Position numbers and translations under genes: made by a program. 64,000 nucleotides of DNA from Chryseobacterium shigense (GTDB lineage: Bacteria > Bacteroidota > Bacteroidia > Flavobacteriales > Weeksellaceae): positions 32,523 through 96,522 of the forward strand of contig NZ_JACHLC010000007.1 in assembly GCF_014207845.1 (NCBI RefSeq), written 5' to 3'. Below are positions 1-7,800 of this stretch, one piece after another (position 1 is the first letter of the stretch; every line of letters starts with the position of its first letter). Under the pieces are notes generated by a model. The model had not been told where the DNA came from and made no database searches. It worked only from the letters and a program-made list of their open reading frames with translations.

Positions 1-1359
1 ATACTCTATTATCGGCACCAGACTTTCCAAAGAAAATGTGCCTGATTTCTGGTTATATCTGAAGCGCTGTTCATCATTGGCCCAACCGGAACAGGTCACC
101 CAAATGTCTGAATAATCTTTCCCTTTGGATTGAAGATCAATACTTCCCGATATATAAGGAAGATGGATCGGAATATCTTTTCCGTCTTTATATAAATACA
201 GTTTGGCTTCTATTCCGTTTTTTGTTGTGGTATAATAAATCCCATCTTTGGTTACATTATAGGCTTTAATGACCTCATCCTTTTTCTCCGGAATCAGAAT
301 TTCCGGATTTTTAAAATCCGGATTCTCAATATTAGTTTTGCACAGCTTATAATTGGGTGTATTATTGTACCTGGATAAGAAAAAACCCTCATTATTAACT
401 ACTTGCAGGGACCTGACTTTATCATCTCTATTATATAAAGGTTTCCAGTTTTTCCGGCCTTGCAGTAAGTCTTGTTTTTTGATAATAAAGGTCTGCCTGT
501 AATCTTCATAGTCAACCAGCATTCCGACATAATATTTGTCATGTACATCAAAATCTAAAATAATTGGGAATTTTTCTTCCGTTATTTTTAAATCCGGATT
601 ATTAGCTGATGAAAATACATCGATCAGTTTTTTAGGATCAGTACCTAATTTATATAGTATGGTTTTAGTGTTTTTATAAAATTCCTGAGATTGGGAATCG
701 TTAATAAGAAAATAAGAATAGAAAAAACCGCTGTTATCATCCAGCCATTTTACTCCTCCTACATTTGCAGGTTCTGTATTGGTAATAATTTCAGGATGAA
801 TGTGTTTGCCTTTTACATCCATTATAATGATCTCGGAAATTTCTTTGCCGTTTTTAGAGAGGGAAATTGCAATTCTATTACCTTCCCAATCCGGACTTAT
901 ATAGTTAATTATAAATTCATTTTTATTGTCTGGGGTTTTATCCGCAGAAATAAAATCAGCAGGATCATAAAGCATTTCTTCTTTGCCCTGAAATCCTTCT
1001 CTGTAATATAATTTTGCTATTTTTTCATCTCCGTTTCTTTTCAGATAAAAATATTTGTTATTACGAGCTATTTTGAGATCGGATATTGAATATCCTTGTC
1101 TTTTATCAAACTCCAGTCTCTTTTCCTGATAATAATTCCGGTTGGGGATTTTATCAAGTATTGAATTGGCATAATTGGTTTGAGATTTCATCCAATTAAT
1201 TGTGCCTAAATCCTGTAGATTTTCCAAATTCCTGTACTCATCCAATATCTTTACTCCATGATAATCATCATTAGCAGGTACTGAAGGGGCCGGATTAGAT
1301 TTTTGGGCTCTGATAAAGACTACGAAACAGCTCGTAATAATAAATATTAAGATTCTCAT
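1..1359 (-). CDS. Prolyl oligopeptidase family serine peptidase (S9), C-terminus cut by window edge
   Basis: Reading the minus strand from ATG at 1359 gives an open frame that runs off the left edge (about 453 residues seen). It starts with a signal peptide (MRILIFIITSCFVV..RAQ) and then the S9A N-terminal signature (DEYRNLENLQD..INWMKSQ), followed by the repeats of a seven-bladed beta-propeller (KWLDDNSGFFYS, ILIPEKKDEVI). The catalytic alpha/beta-hydrolase domain with Ser/Asp/His would lie to the left of base 1 and is not visible. Family members cleave short peptides after proline. Its ATG overlaps the stop of the upstream 57-aa peptide gene in an ATGA, so the two are probably translationally coupled, and that peptide is proline-rich near its C-terminus. 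Role in peptide maturation is inference; general periplasmic peptide degradation is the alternative. Confidence 0.85.
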   Translation of the reverse strand, partial: MRILIFIITSCFVVFIRAQKSNPAPSVPANDDYHGVKILDEYRNLENLQDLGTINWMKSQTNYANSILDKIPNRNYYQEKRLEFDKRQGYSISDLKIARNNKYFYLKRNGDEKIAKLYYREGFQGKEEMLYDPADFISADKTPDNKNEFIINYISPDWEGNRIAISLSKNGKEISEIIIMDVKGKHIHPEIITNTEPANVGGVKWLDDNSGFFYSYFLINDSQSQEFYKNTKTILYKLGTDPKKLIDVFSSANNPDLKITEEKFPIILDFDVHDKYYVGMLVDYEDYRQTFIIKKQDLLQGRKNWKPLYNRDDKVRSLQVVNNEGFFLSRYNNTPNYKLCKTNIENPDFKNPEILIPEKKDEVIKAYNVTKDGIYYTTTKNGIEAKLYLYKDGKDIPIHLPYISGSIDLQSKGKDYSDIWVTCSGWANDEQRFRYNQKSGTFSLESLVPIIEY

Positions 1360-1529
1360 CTTTTGATTGGCGGATCCTTAACAATTGGTGGGGTTGGTTC
1401 AACCTCATTGTCTTCAATAGAAAATGCCATACCTCCGCCTCCGCCATTAATAACTCTCATGTTATTCACTTTCATCAATTGTAGTTTCTTTAACGACAAT
1501 TTTTTTTCATTTACAATCTGTTTTTTCAT
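1356..1529 (-). CDS. 57-aa peptide with GG-type leader, candidate ribosomal natural-product precursor
   Basis: The frame from ATG at 1529 to TGA at 1356 encodes 57 residues. The first 28 resemble Bacteroidota RiPP leaders (KKLSLKKLQLMKVNNMRVIN), followed by a run of five glycines (29-33) and a 24-residue tail with acidic residues and two proline pairs (MAFSIEDNEVEPTPP, then KDPP). The pattern L-x-L-K-x-x-x..M-x-x-I-x-GG is that of double-glycine leader peptides of this phylum. The stop codon overlaps the start of the prolyl oligopeptidase gene in ATGA. There is no Cys, so neither a lanthionine nor a disulfide is possible. I cannot name the modification, if any; no modifying enzyme is visible in the seen part. 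It could also be a simple secreted peptide. Confidence 0.6.
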   Translation of the reverse strand: MKKQIVNEKKLSLKKLQLMKVNNMRVINGGGGGMAFSIEDNEVEPTPPIVKDPPIKR

Positions 1530-1694
1530 CAACAATTATATTTTAAAATTCGATGTAAATTAAAGAATATTTTTCAGATTAACCATAAGTATATAATATA
1601 GATTTATAAATTTATATTATCTCATCAATACAAAGTTCTGATATTAAATGAAATAAATATACATTCATTAATTTTTTTCTTATTCGCTTCTTTG

Positions 1695-3467
1695 ATGAAG
1701 AAAAATGTACTTTTGTATTGTATTTATAAGGTGATGAGATTTATATTTCCTATTATGTTATTTTTTGGCAATTTAATTTTTGCCCAAAATGAAAGAGCTG
1801 ATACTTTGAAAAAATTCAATTACCCAGAATTGAAAAATAAGTTTTATGATTATTACGATCATGATCAATCAACTGAATCTAAATTAATTGCTAAATATTA
1901 TTTACAAAAAGCCAAGAATGATAAGAATAATCTTCAAATTGCAGAAGGCTATATTCTTATGCAGTTTAATGAAACTGTTCCTACCGCTTTAAAGTACATC
2001 GACAGCTTAGATATCATAACACAAAATATTAAAGGTAACCTGTATCCAGCCAGAACCTATTTAACAAAAGGAAATCTATATTATAAAAATGATAATTTAA
2101 AGGCTTCTCTGGATAATTATATTCTGGGATTGAAACATGCTAAAATGCAGAACAATCAGGAATTGATTGATATTGCCAACATGAATATCGCCTATCTGAA
2201 TTATTATATGGGCAAATATGCTGCTGCTGCAAAAACTTTCAGGTACTATTTATATCATACAAAGGATGAATACCAGCAAGACCCCATGCGTGTAAGTCTT
2301 ATTACCTGCTATATTGAGCTTAATAAAACCGATTCTGCGAATATCTTAATCAGGGAAGGGCAAAAGGCTGCGGTTATCAGCAAAAACAAATACAATATCA
2401 GCCAGTATTCTTATCTATCAGGATTGTATAGCTTTAAACTGAAAAAATATAATGATGCTATCAGCGAGTTATCAAAAGCCTATGATTATTTTTCCAGCAT
2501 CAATGATAATAACGCAAATTACGCATTATTCAACATAGGTAAATCCTATGCAGCCTTAAAAAATAAAGAGAAAGCAGTACAAAACTTCATCACGCTAGAT
2601 GCTAATATTCAGAAAACAAATTCCACTTCTTTCCCTGAGCTTCGGGAAGTATATACTTATCTTATTGATTACTACAAAGAGAAAAATGATAAGGTAAAAC
2701 AGCTGTATTATATTGAAAGATTTATAAAAGTGGATGAAAAACTGGATGAGCAATTCAAATATTTGTCTACGGAGCTCCCTAAAAAATATGATACACCGAA
2801 CCTTTTACAGGAAAAGGAAAGCATCATCAATGATCTGCAAAACAGAAAAGCAATTCTCAATGTATCTATTGTTTTTTTACTGATCGTACTTATGTTCCTT
2901 TCATTCCTGTACTACAGATCAAAGAAAACAGAAAAGCAGCATAGGAAAATTGCTCAGGACCTCATCAATTCTATTGAGATGAGAGATCTTGAAACTAGAG
3001 AAGCTAAAATTGTCATAAATCCTTCTCCAGTTATAGAGGAAATTGCAACAGAAGACAAACCAGAAGATAAAATAACAGAGGATAAAACAGCAAAAGCTAC
3101 TCCTGAAGATATTACACAATTCATTTTAAAAGAACTGGAAATTTTCGAAGCCAAGGAACTTTTTTTGAAAAAGGGTATTACATCTGCCAGTCTTGCAAAA
3201 AATATAAAAACAAATACTACCTATTTATCAGAGGTTATCAATACCCAGAAAGGGAAAAATTTCGCGACCTATCTCAATGATCTGCGGATAGATTATGCAC
3301 TGAACAGATTGATAAAAGATAAAAAATTCCGTTCATATAAATTAATGGCTATTGCAGAGGAATTAGGCTATAATAATGAACAGTCTTTTTCCCTGGCTTT
3401 TAAGAAAAAAACGGGAATCACACTTTCTGTCTACATTAAAGAGATTGAGAAATCTAATAATTCATAA
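1695..3467 (+). CDS. TPR-repeat membrane protein with C-terminal AraC-type DNA-binding domain
   Basis: 590 residues from the ATG at 1695 (a TTG lies one codon upstream). A signal peptide/membrane segment (MRFIFPIMLFFGNLIFAQ) is followed by tetratricopeptide-like helices over roughly residues 40-370 (for example YNDAISELSKAYDYFSSIND), one transmembrane helix near 390-412 (ILNVSIVFLLIVLMFLSFLY), a charged linker rich in E/D/K, and an AraC/XylS helix-turn-helix at the end (YKLMAIAEELGYNNEQSFS..FKKKTGI). This architecture, periplasmic TPR plus cytoplasmic HTH, is common in Bacteroidota and suggests a one-component sensor-regulator. It stands divergent to the prolyl oligopeptidase/peptide pair and directly upstream of two bacteriocin-like peptides, so it is the likely local regulator of one or both. 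Confidence 0.85.
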   Translation: MKKNVLLYCIYKVMRFIFPIMLFFGNLIFAQNERADTLKKFNYPELKNKFYDYYDHDQSTESKLIAKYYLQKAKNDKNNLQIAEGYILMQFNETVPTALKYIDSLDIITQNIKGNLYPARTYLTKGNLYYKNDNLKASLDNYILGLKHAKMQNNQELIDIANMNIAYLNYYMGKYAAAAKTFRYYLYHTKDEYQQDPMRVSLITCYIELNKTDSANILIREGQKAAVISKNKYNISQYSYLSGLYSFKLKKYNDAISELSKAYDYFSSINDNNANYALFNIGKSYAALKNKEKAVQNFITLDANIQKTNSTSFPELREVYTYLIDYYKEKNDKVKQLYYIERFIKVDEKLDEQFKYLSTELPKKYDTPNLLQEKESIINDLQNRKAILNVSIVFLLIVLMFLSFLYYRSKKTEKQHRKIAQDLINSIEMRDLETREAKIVINPSPVIEEIATEDKPEDKITEDKTAKATPEDITQFILKELEIFEAKELFLKKGITSASLAKNIKTNTTYLSEVINTQKGKNFATYLNDLRIDYALNRLIKDKKFRSYKLMAIAEELGYNNEQSFSLAFKKKTGITLSVYIKEIEKSNNS

Positions 3468-3561
3468 TAAAATCTCAATACTTTCATTTTCAAAATTTTA
3501 AAATTGAATTATTTATAAATCTATAGCTCTGGATTTATAAATCTAGGATTCATGTTCTTTT

Positions 3562-3588
3562 TTTGCGTCAGGTTCTTATGTAAGTTTG
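3562..3588 (+). promoter_or_regulatory. Putative promoter of the leader-peptide genes
   Basis: A -7 box TAAGTTTG (3581-3588) matches the Bacteroidota consensus TAnnTTTG; a T-run ending in TTTG (3562-3565) lies 15 bases upstream, slightly short for the -33 element. It would give a leader of about 130 bases before the first peptide gene. No other -7 match was seen between the regulator and 3727. Confidence 0.45.
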
Positions 3589-3726
3589 CTCCGGGTAAGA
3601 ACACAAATAACCAGTTTTTTGTATGTGCACAGTATAAAAAACCAATTTAAAGCTGATCAGCAAAAAGCCCATGTCAGGGTTTATATGACAAAAAAAATTA
3701 ATACTAAAATTTAAAATTTTTACAAA

Positions 3727-3888
3727 ATGAAAAAATTAAACGTTTCACAAATGGAAGCTCTGAAAGGAGCAAGCCCTAGAGCTGCATTCTCATGTGGTGT
3801 AGGAGTTGGAATTGCAATCGGAGGATTTGCAGCTACAGGCGGATTATCATTATTAGCTTTGGCTTTGTGTATTAACGGAGATTCTTAA
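3727..3888 (+). CDS. 53-aa bacteriocin-like peptide 1
   Basis: ATG at 3727, TAA at 3886-3888. The leader MKKLNVSQMEALKGA matches the leaders of class II bacteriocin-like peptides of Bacteroidota except that the usual GG is GA (14-15). The following part contains Cys23 and Cys48 and is dominated by glycine, alanine and leucine, with a long hydrophobic stretch (GVGVGIAIGGFAATGGL), so it is probably membrane-active. It lies 14 bases upstream of a second peptide of the same size and leader type, an arrangement like two-peptide bacteriocins, and about 1.7 kb upstream of a C39-peptidase exporter that could cleave and secrete both. The two cysteines could form a disulfide. Activity is inference. Confidence 0.75.
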   Translation: MKKLNVSQMEALKGASPRAAFSCGVGVGIAIGGFAATGGLSLLALALCINGDS

Positions 3889-3902
3889 AAAAAATTAATA
3901 TT

Positions 3903-4064
3903 ATGAAAAAATTAGATTTAGCACAACTGGAAAAATTTCAAGGACAAGGAGGTAAAAAAAGTGATTGGGATTACTTTCTTGACGGATTAGCTTGCGGATA
4001 TGGACTTGCTACTGTTACAAATCCTTTCGGAGCATACCTTGCTTATCACAGCTGCGGGTTTTAA
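3903..4064 (+). CDS. 53-aa bacteriocin-like peptide 2 with GG leader
   Basis: ATG at 3903, TAA at 4062-4064. The leader MKKLDLAQLEKFQGQGG ends in a double glycine (16-17), the recognition and cleavage site of C39 peptidases. The mature part would be about 36 residues with Cys31 and Cys51 and many aromatic residues (SDWDYFLDGLACGYGLA). Peptide 1 and peptide 2 share the MKKL-N/D-leader but their cores differ, as expected for complementary peptides rather than a duplication. A strong terminator follows at once, so the two peptide genes can make a short, abundant transcript separate from the downstream transport genes. The family is inferred from leader type and context; target and activity are unknown. 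Confidence 0.78.
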   Translation: MKKLDLAQLEKFQGQGGKKSDWDYFLDGLACGYGLATVTNPFGAYLAYHSCGF

Positions 4065-4069
4065 TTAGT

Positions 4070-4105
4070 ATTAGTGCTGTCTAAAATTAGACAGCACTAA
4101 TTTTT
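4070..4105 (+). terminator. Intrinsic terminator after the peptide genes
   Basis: A perfect 15-base inverted repeat (4070-4084 with 4087-4101) is followed by a T-run. Placement just after the second peptide would uncouple peptide expression from the exporter genes, with partial read-through. Confidence 0.85.
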
Positions 4106-4127
4106 AAATACTTTATCGGATGAAATT

Positions 4128-4286
4128 ATGAGAAAAAATATCCAGATCTTATACATTGTATTTTGTACGGTTATGATCCTCTATTTATTATTTATTCGAA
4201 GGCCTATGGAAACAGATAGGGTTATTAATTATGTCCTTTTTCTGTTTTTAGGAATAGCAGGTTTAAGAAAAATGATTAAAAACTAA
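4128..4286 (+). CDS. 52-aa small membrane protein
   Basis: ATG at 4128, TAA at 4284-4286. Two hydrophobic segments are seen (ILYIVFCTVMILYLLFI and YVLFLFLGIAGL) separated by a short charged loop (RRPMETDR), with basic residues at both ends. It sits between the bacteriocin-like peptides and the transport genes. Size, membrane topology and position fit an immunity protein of a class II bacteriocin, but I recognise no family and the function is not shown by sequence. It is too short for a 60-residue ORF cutoff and easy to overlook. Confidence 0.6.
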   Translation: MRKNIQILYIVFCTVMILYLLFIRRPMETDRVINYVLFLFLGIAGLRKMIKN

Positions 4287-4432
4287 ATTCTACCAGGAAA
4301 ACTCATCTCTATATCTTATTAAATATTTTTAATTGTTATGTACCTGTTAGAAAAACATTCTAACTGTCAGCCGCTTTTAAGCAGTCTAAAAATTATCCGA
4401 CAATAACCTTTAATTTCTTATTCTCTTTAATA

Positions 4433-5077
4433 ATGAAAAATTCCATACTTTTCATAAGTATTGTTCTATGCTATCTTTTACTTATTTATTTAGATACAAC
4501 CTACATTACTACAAACTCTAAAATCATAGATTTTTTAGCCAAAGATTATCCCAGTAAAGCAATACAGGATTATATAGAAAGCCGGCAAAAATGGTGGTGG
4601 CTTGAATATTCCATAACCCCCATACTTATCGGACTCAAAATTTTACTAGTTGCTTTCTGCCTTAACTTTATCAAACTCTTTGATTTACCGGGACTGGAAA
4701 AATTAAAATTTTCAGATTTAATCACCCTTGTTTTAATAGCAGAATTTGCTTTCATTATCGCAGGGTTTTATAAGTTTGTCAATTTCTACTGGATTGATAC
4801 GGATTATACAGTGGAGAATCTGCAAACATACTATCCTATCTCCTTATTGAATATGAAAGAATACATTTCACCGGAGAAATGGCTTGCTTATCCTTTGCAG
4901 CTGGTTAATCTGTTTGAATTTGTTTATTGGGGAATTCTGGCATGGGGAATCTGGGAACTTTCGGAACAGAAAATCAGCTTCAAAAAATCTTTTGGCTTAA
5001 CAACAATAACTTATGGGGTTGGTCTGTTGTTTTGGGTAGGTGTTGTTTCGTTTTTCATCTTAAATGCACAGTATTAA
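4433..5077 (+). CDS. Uncharacterised membrane protein (214 aa) of the bacteriocin locus
   Basis: About five membrane segments are visible (SILFISIVLCYLLLIYL, TPILIGLKILLVAFCLNFI, LITLVLIAEFAFIIAGFYKF, YPLQLVNLFEFVYWGILAWG, YGVGLLFWVGVVSFFIL), with a loop rich in aromatic residues (RQKWWWLEY). I do not recognise the family. It is followed with one base spacing by the thioredoxin-like gene, so it belongs to the same transcription unit as the exporter. Possible roles are immunity, assistance to export or regulation; none can be shown from sequence alone. Confidence 0.75.
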   Translation: MKNSILFISIVLCYLLLIYLDTTYITTNSKIIDFLAKDYPSKAIQDYIESRQKWWWLEYSITPILIGLKILLVAFCLNFIKLFDLPGLEKLKFSDLITLVLIAEFAFIIAGFYKFVNFYWIDTDYTVENLQTYYPISLLNMKEYISPEKWLAYPLQLVNLFEFVYWGILAWGIWELSEQKISFKKSFGLTTITYGVGLLFWVGVVSFFILNAQY

Positions 5078-5078
5078 T

Positions 5079-5606
5079 ATGAAAAAAAATAAACTCTTAA
5101 AAATATCTGCCGCAGCTATTCCCATTCTGTTAATTGGGTTAATAGTCTATTTATTTTTAAACTTCCTGAAGAAGAAAGAAAAAATAGAAGCACTGAAAAA
5201 CGTTCCCGCATTCAGCCTCAAAACTATTGACGGAAAAACTTTTACCCAGCAAAATTTAGTCAACGAACAAACTAAGGTCATCATATATTTCAATCCCGGC
5301 TGCCACTTTTGCCAGGCGGAAGCAGAGGAATTGTCTGCAAACTATAAAAACTATAAAAATATCCAGTGGATATGGGTGGCCAGTGAACCGTTGCAGGAAA
5401 TCAGACAATTTGCTGTAAAATACAAACTGGATAAACAACCAGATATTTATTGGTGTCATGATGAAATGGCAACACTTTATCAAAAATTGGGGATGAACAG
5501 TGTTCCTTATTTTCTTGTTTATGATAAAAACAACCATCTCATCAAAAGAACTTCAGGAGCTATAAAACTAGAAAAAATCATAAATAACTTTGATGAAGGA
5601 AAATAA
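5079..5606 (+). CDS. Membrane-anchored thioredoxin-like (redoxin/TlpA-type) protein
   Basis: 175 residues from ATG at 5079, chosen over an in-frame ATG at 5064 because the latter would overlap the previous gene and adds no signal sequence. An N-terminal membrane anchor (ISAAAIPILLIGLIVYLFLNFL) is followed by a thioredoxin-like fold with the redox motif C75-H-F-C78 (NPGCHFCQAEAEEL) and the cis-proline region (MNSVPYFLVYD). The active site would face the periplasm. The gene overlaps the start of the C39 exporter by 14 bases and lies downstream of two peptides with exactly two cysteines each. Making or proofreading their disulfides is a reasonable inference; a general thiol reductase role is possible. 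Confidence 0.85.
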   Translation: MKKNKLLKISAAAIPILLIGLIVYLFLNFLKKKEKIEALKNVPAFSLKTIDGKTFTQQNLVNEQTKVIIYFNPGCHFCQAEAEELSANYKNYKNIQWIWVASEPLQEIRQFAVKYKLDKQPDIYWCHDEMATLYQKLGMNSVPYFLVYDKNNHLIKRTSGAIKLEKIINNFDEGK

Positions 5607-7701
5607 GCACATAAAAAAAACATTCTCTCTTCAAAAGGATTTAACCGACTGTGGTGTTGGATGCCTGCAATCTCTGGTTCAATATTATGGCGGCCATATT
5701 TCATTAGAGACTTTACGTGAAAAAAGCGGAACAAGCAAAACCGGAACTACCCTACTGGGACTGCATCAGTGCGCCAATTCCATAGGTTTTGATGCCGAAG
5801 GCTGTGAAGCTGATATAGAAGCCCTCATTGAACATGGCGAACCCGTTATTTTACATACTATTATAGATCAAAAATTTGAACATTATGTTATATGCTATAG
5901 CTACAATCTTTCTGAAAATCATCAATTTCTTATCGGAGATCCTGCACAGGGTCTAGAATACTGGACAAGGGAATACCTGGAAGAAGTATGGCAGTCCAAG
6001 ACCTGCCTTACCCTGAAGCCTAATGATGGATTTCAAAAAAAAGTTCAAACAGATTTACAGAAAAGGAAATGGCTTAAAAACCTCATAAAGGAAGACCAGG
6101 AGGCCATTTATACCATTATTTTTCTAGGTCTGGTTTTTTCATTATTGGGTATGTCAATGTCTATTTTCTCACAGAAACTGATAGATGATATTCTGCCAAA
6201 GAAAAAAGTATCTGTATTATTATTAAGCATAGCATTTCTCGGGTTTCTTCTTTTTGCAAAAGTAATTATTCAGGCACTGAGAGAACTCTATATTATTAAG
6301 CAAAGTAAATCCTTTAATGAGAGGATTAATAAGAATTTCTACTCTTCCCTGCTCCATCTTCCCAAAATGTTTTTCGACAGCCGGAAGGTGGGTGATTTTG
6401 TGGCAAGGCTTAATGACACCCAAAGAATTCAAAACGTCATAAAACAACTTATTACAAACACTGCCGTTGATATTCTGGGTATCTTAATATCTACAGGTTT
6501 TCTCTTTTCTTATTCCTGGAAGCTGGCTGTTGTATGCATCATCATTTCACCGGTCATTTTCTATATTATCTTCAGCTTTAATAAAAAAATCATTGATGCC
6601 CAGAGAAATGTTATGCAGTCTTACAGTATCAATGAAGCGAATTATATTGACAGTATAAGAGGAATAGAAGTTATCAAGGGATTCTCCAGGCAGTCTATGT
6701 TTATCAGGAGAAATGAAAACATATTCGGGCTTTTCCAGACAAGGATCTTTGAGCTTGGAAAACTTAATTTAAGCATTGCATTGTATTCAGGATTGGTATT
6801 AGTGTCTTTTCTTCTCATCATTCTTGGTTTTTCTTCCTATAATGTTTTGAACGGAGAGATTAAAACAGGGGAATTAATGGCTATTATAGGAATTTCCAGT
6901 TCCTTGCTTTCTTCCATCACTAATTTAGCATTGGTTACCATTCCTATACAGGAAGCCAAAGTTGCTTTCGACAGAATGTTTGAATATTCTTCATTAGAAA
7001 AAGAGAAAACAGAAGGCCTGGAAATTACAGGGATTAAAACGATTGAGGTTGCCAATATTGATTTCAGATTTAACGGAAGAAGCAGGCTGTTAAACCAGAT
7101 CTCTTTTTCTATACAAAAAGGAAATGTAACGTGTCTTCTTGGAGAAAGCGGAAGTGGTAAAACCACATTAACGGAAATATTACAAAAGAATTACCTGCCG
7201 GAAAACGGGGAAATTATCATTAATAACAGTATCCATTTAAAAGACATTTCTATAATCAACTGGCGTAGCCTCACCGGTATAGTTCCACAAAATATACAGC
7301 TATTCAACGGAAGTATTCTGGAAAACATCATGCTGGAAGAGCAGGTTGATCAGCATAAACTGCAAAAGCTGATTTCACTTGGTTTTGATAGGTTTATTAA
7401 TTCTCTGCCTCAGGGCTTTTTAACATTGGTAGGCGAAGAAGGAATTAATCTGTCTGGCGGCCAGAAACAATTGCTTGGCTGGATGCGTGCTTTGTATCAT
7501 GATCCGCAATTCCTGATTCTGGATGAACCTACTTCTTCTTTAGACAAAGAAAACAGGAGATTTATTTATGAATTAATTCAAAAGCTAAAATCTGAAAAGG
7601 CTATTTTCATCATCAGTCATTATTTAGAGGATCTGAAAGAAATTTCAGATGATATTCTAACAATCAGGAACACTCAAATCATGAATTATTCAGTTAATTA
7701 A
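5593..7701 (+). CDS. Peptidase-containing ABC transporter (C39 bacteriocin-processing exporter)
   Basis: 702 residues from ATG at 5593 (the open frame extends one TTG codon upstream). Residues 1-135 are a C39 peptidase: Q14 and catalytic C20 in LQKDLTDCGVGCL, H97 in EHYVICY, D116 in IGDPAQG. The membrane domain (about 165-440) carries the predicted six helices. The ATPase (about 465-702) has Walker A GESGSGKTT, signature LSGGQKQ, Walker B FLILDEP and H-loop ISH. Such proteins cut double-glycine leaders and export the peptide, matching the two leader peptides upstream. No HlyD-like adaptor or outer-membrane factor is encoded nearby; these would have to come from elsewhere in the genome. Confidence 0.93.
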   Translation: MKENKHIKKTFSLQKDLTDCGVGCLQSLVQYYGGHISLETLREKSGTSKTGTTLLGLHQCANSIGFDAEGCEADIEALIEHGEPVILHTIIDQKFEHYVICYSYNLSENHQFLIGDPAQGLEYWTREYLEEVWQSKTCLTLKPNDGFQKKVQTDLQKRKWLKNLIKEDQEAIYTIIFLGLVFSLLGMSMSIFSQKLIDDILPKKKVSVLLLSIAFLGFLLFAKVIIQALRELYIIKQSKSFNERINKNFYSSLLHLPKMFFDSRKVGDFVARLNDTQRIQNVIKQLITNTAVDILGILISTGFLFSYSWKLAVVCIIISPVIFYIIFSFNKKIIDAQRNVMQSYSINEANYIDSIRGIEVIKGFSRQSMFIRRNENIFGLFQTRIFELGKLNLSIALYSGLVLVSFLLIILGFSSYNVLNGEIKTGELMAIIGISSSLLSSITNLALVTIPIQEAKVAFDRMFEYSSLEKEKTEGLEITGIKTIEVANIDFRFNGRSRLLNQISFSIQKGNVTCLLGESGSGKTTLTEILQKNYLPENGEIIINNSIHLKDISIINWRSLTGIVPQNIQLFNGSILENIMLEEQVDQHKLQKLISLGFDRFINSLPQGFLTLVGEEGINLSGGQKQLLGWMRALYHDPQFLILDEPTSSLDKENRRFIYELIQKLKSEKAIFIISHYLEDLKEISDDILTIRNTQIMNYSVN

Positions 7702-7759
7702 TATACATCTTGGATAACTAACTCCAAGATACAATTCACCAAATACCCGCAATAAAAAA

Positions 7760-7785
7760 GCCCTCATTACTGAGGGCTTCTTCTA
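7760..7785. terminator. Bidirectional terminator between exporter and T9SS protein
   Basis: GCCCTCA (7760-7766) pairs with TGAGGGC (7771-7777) around TTAC. It is flanked by a T-rich stretch on the right and an A-run on the left, so it can end transcription from both convergent genes. Confidence 0.8.
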
Positions 7786-7800
7786 TTTGAAATTTAAATA

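Noticed and set aside
691..1563. Two plus-strand open frames at 691-1011 and 1363-1563
   Set aside because: They lie antisense to the prolyl oligopeptidase and the 57-aa peptide and look like shadows; no family is recognised.
1692..1695. TTG start one codon before the regulator ATG (also at 5590 for the exporter)
   Set aside because: An ATG follows directly in both cases and gives a standard start.
4120..4131. Tiny ATG-AAA-TTA-TGA frame before the 52-aa membrane protein
   Set aside because: Three codons with the stop overlapping the next ATG; could be chance and does not warrant a gene call.
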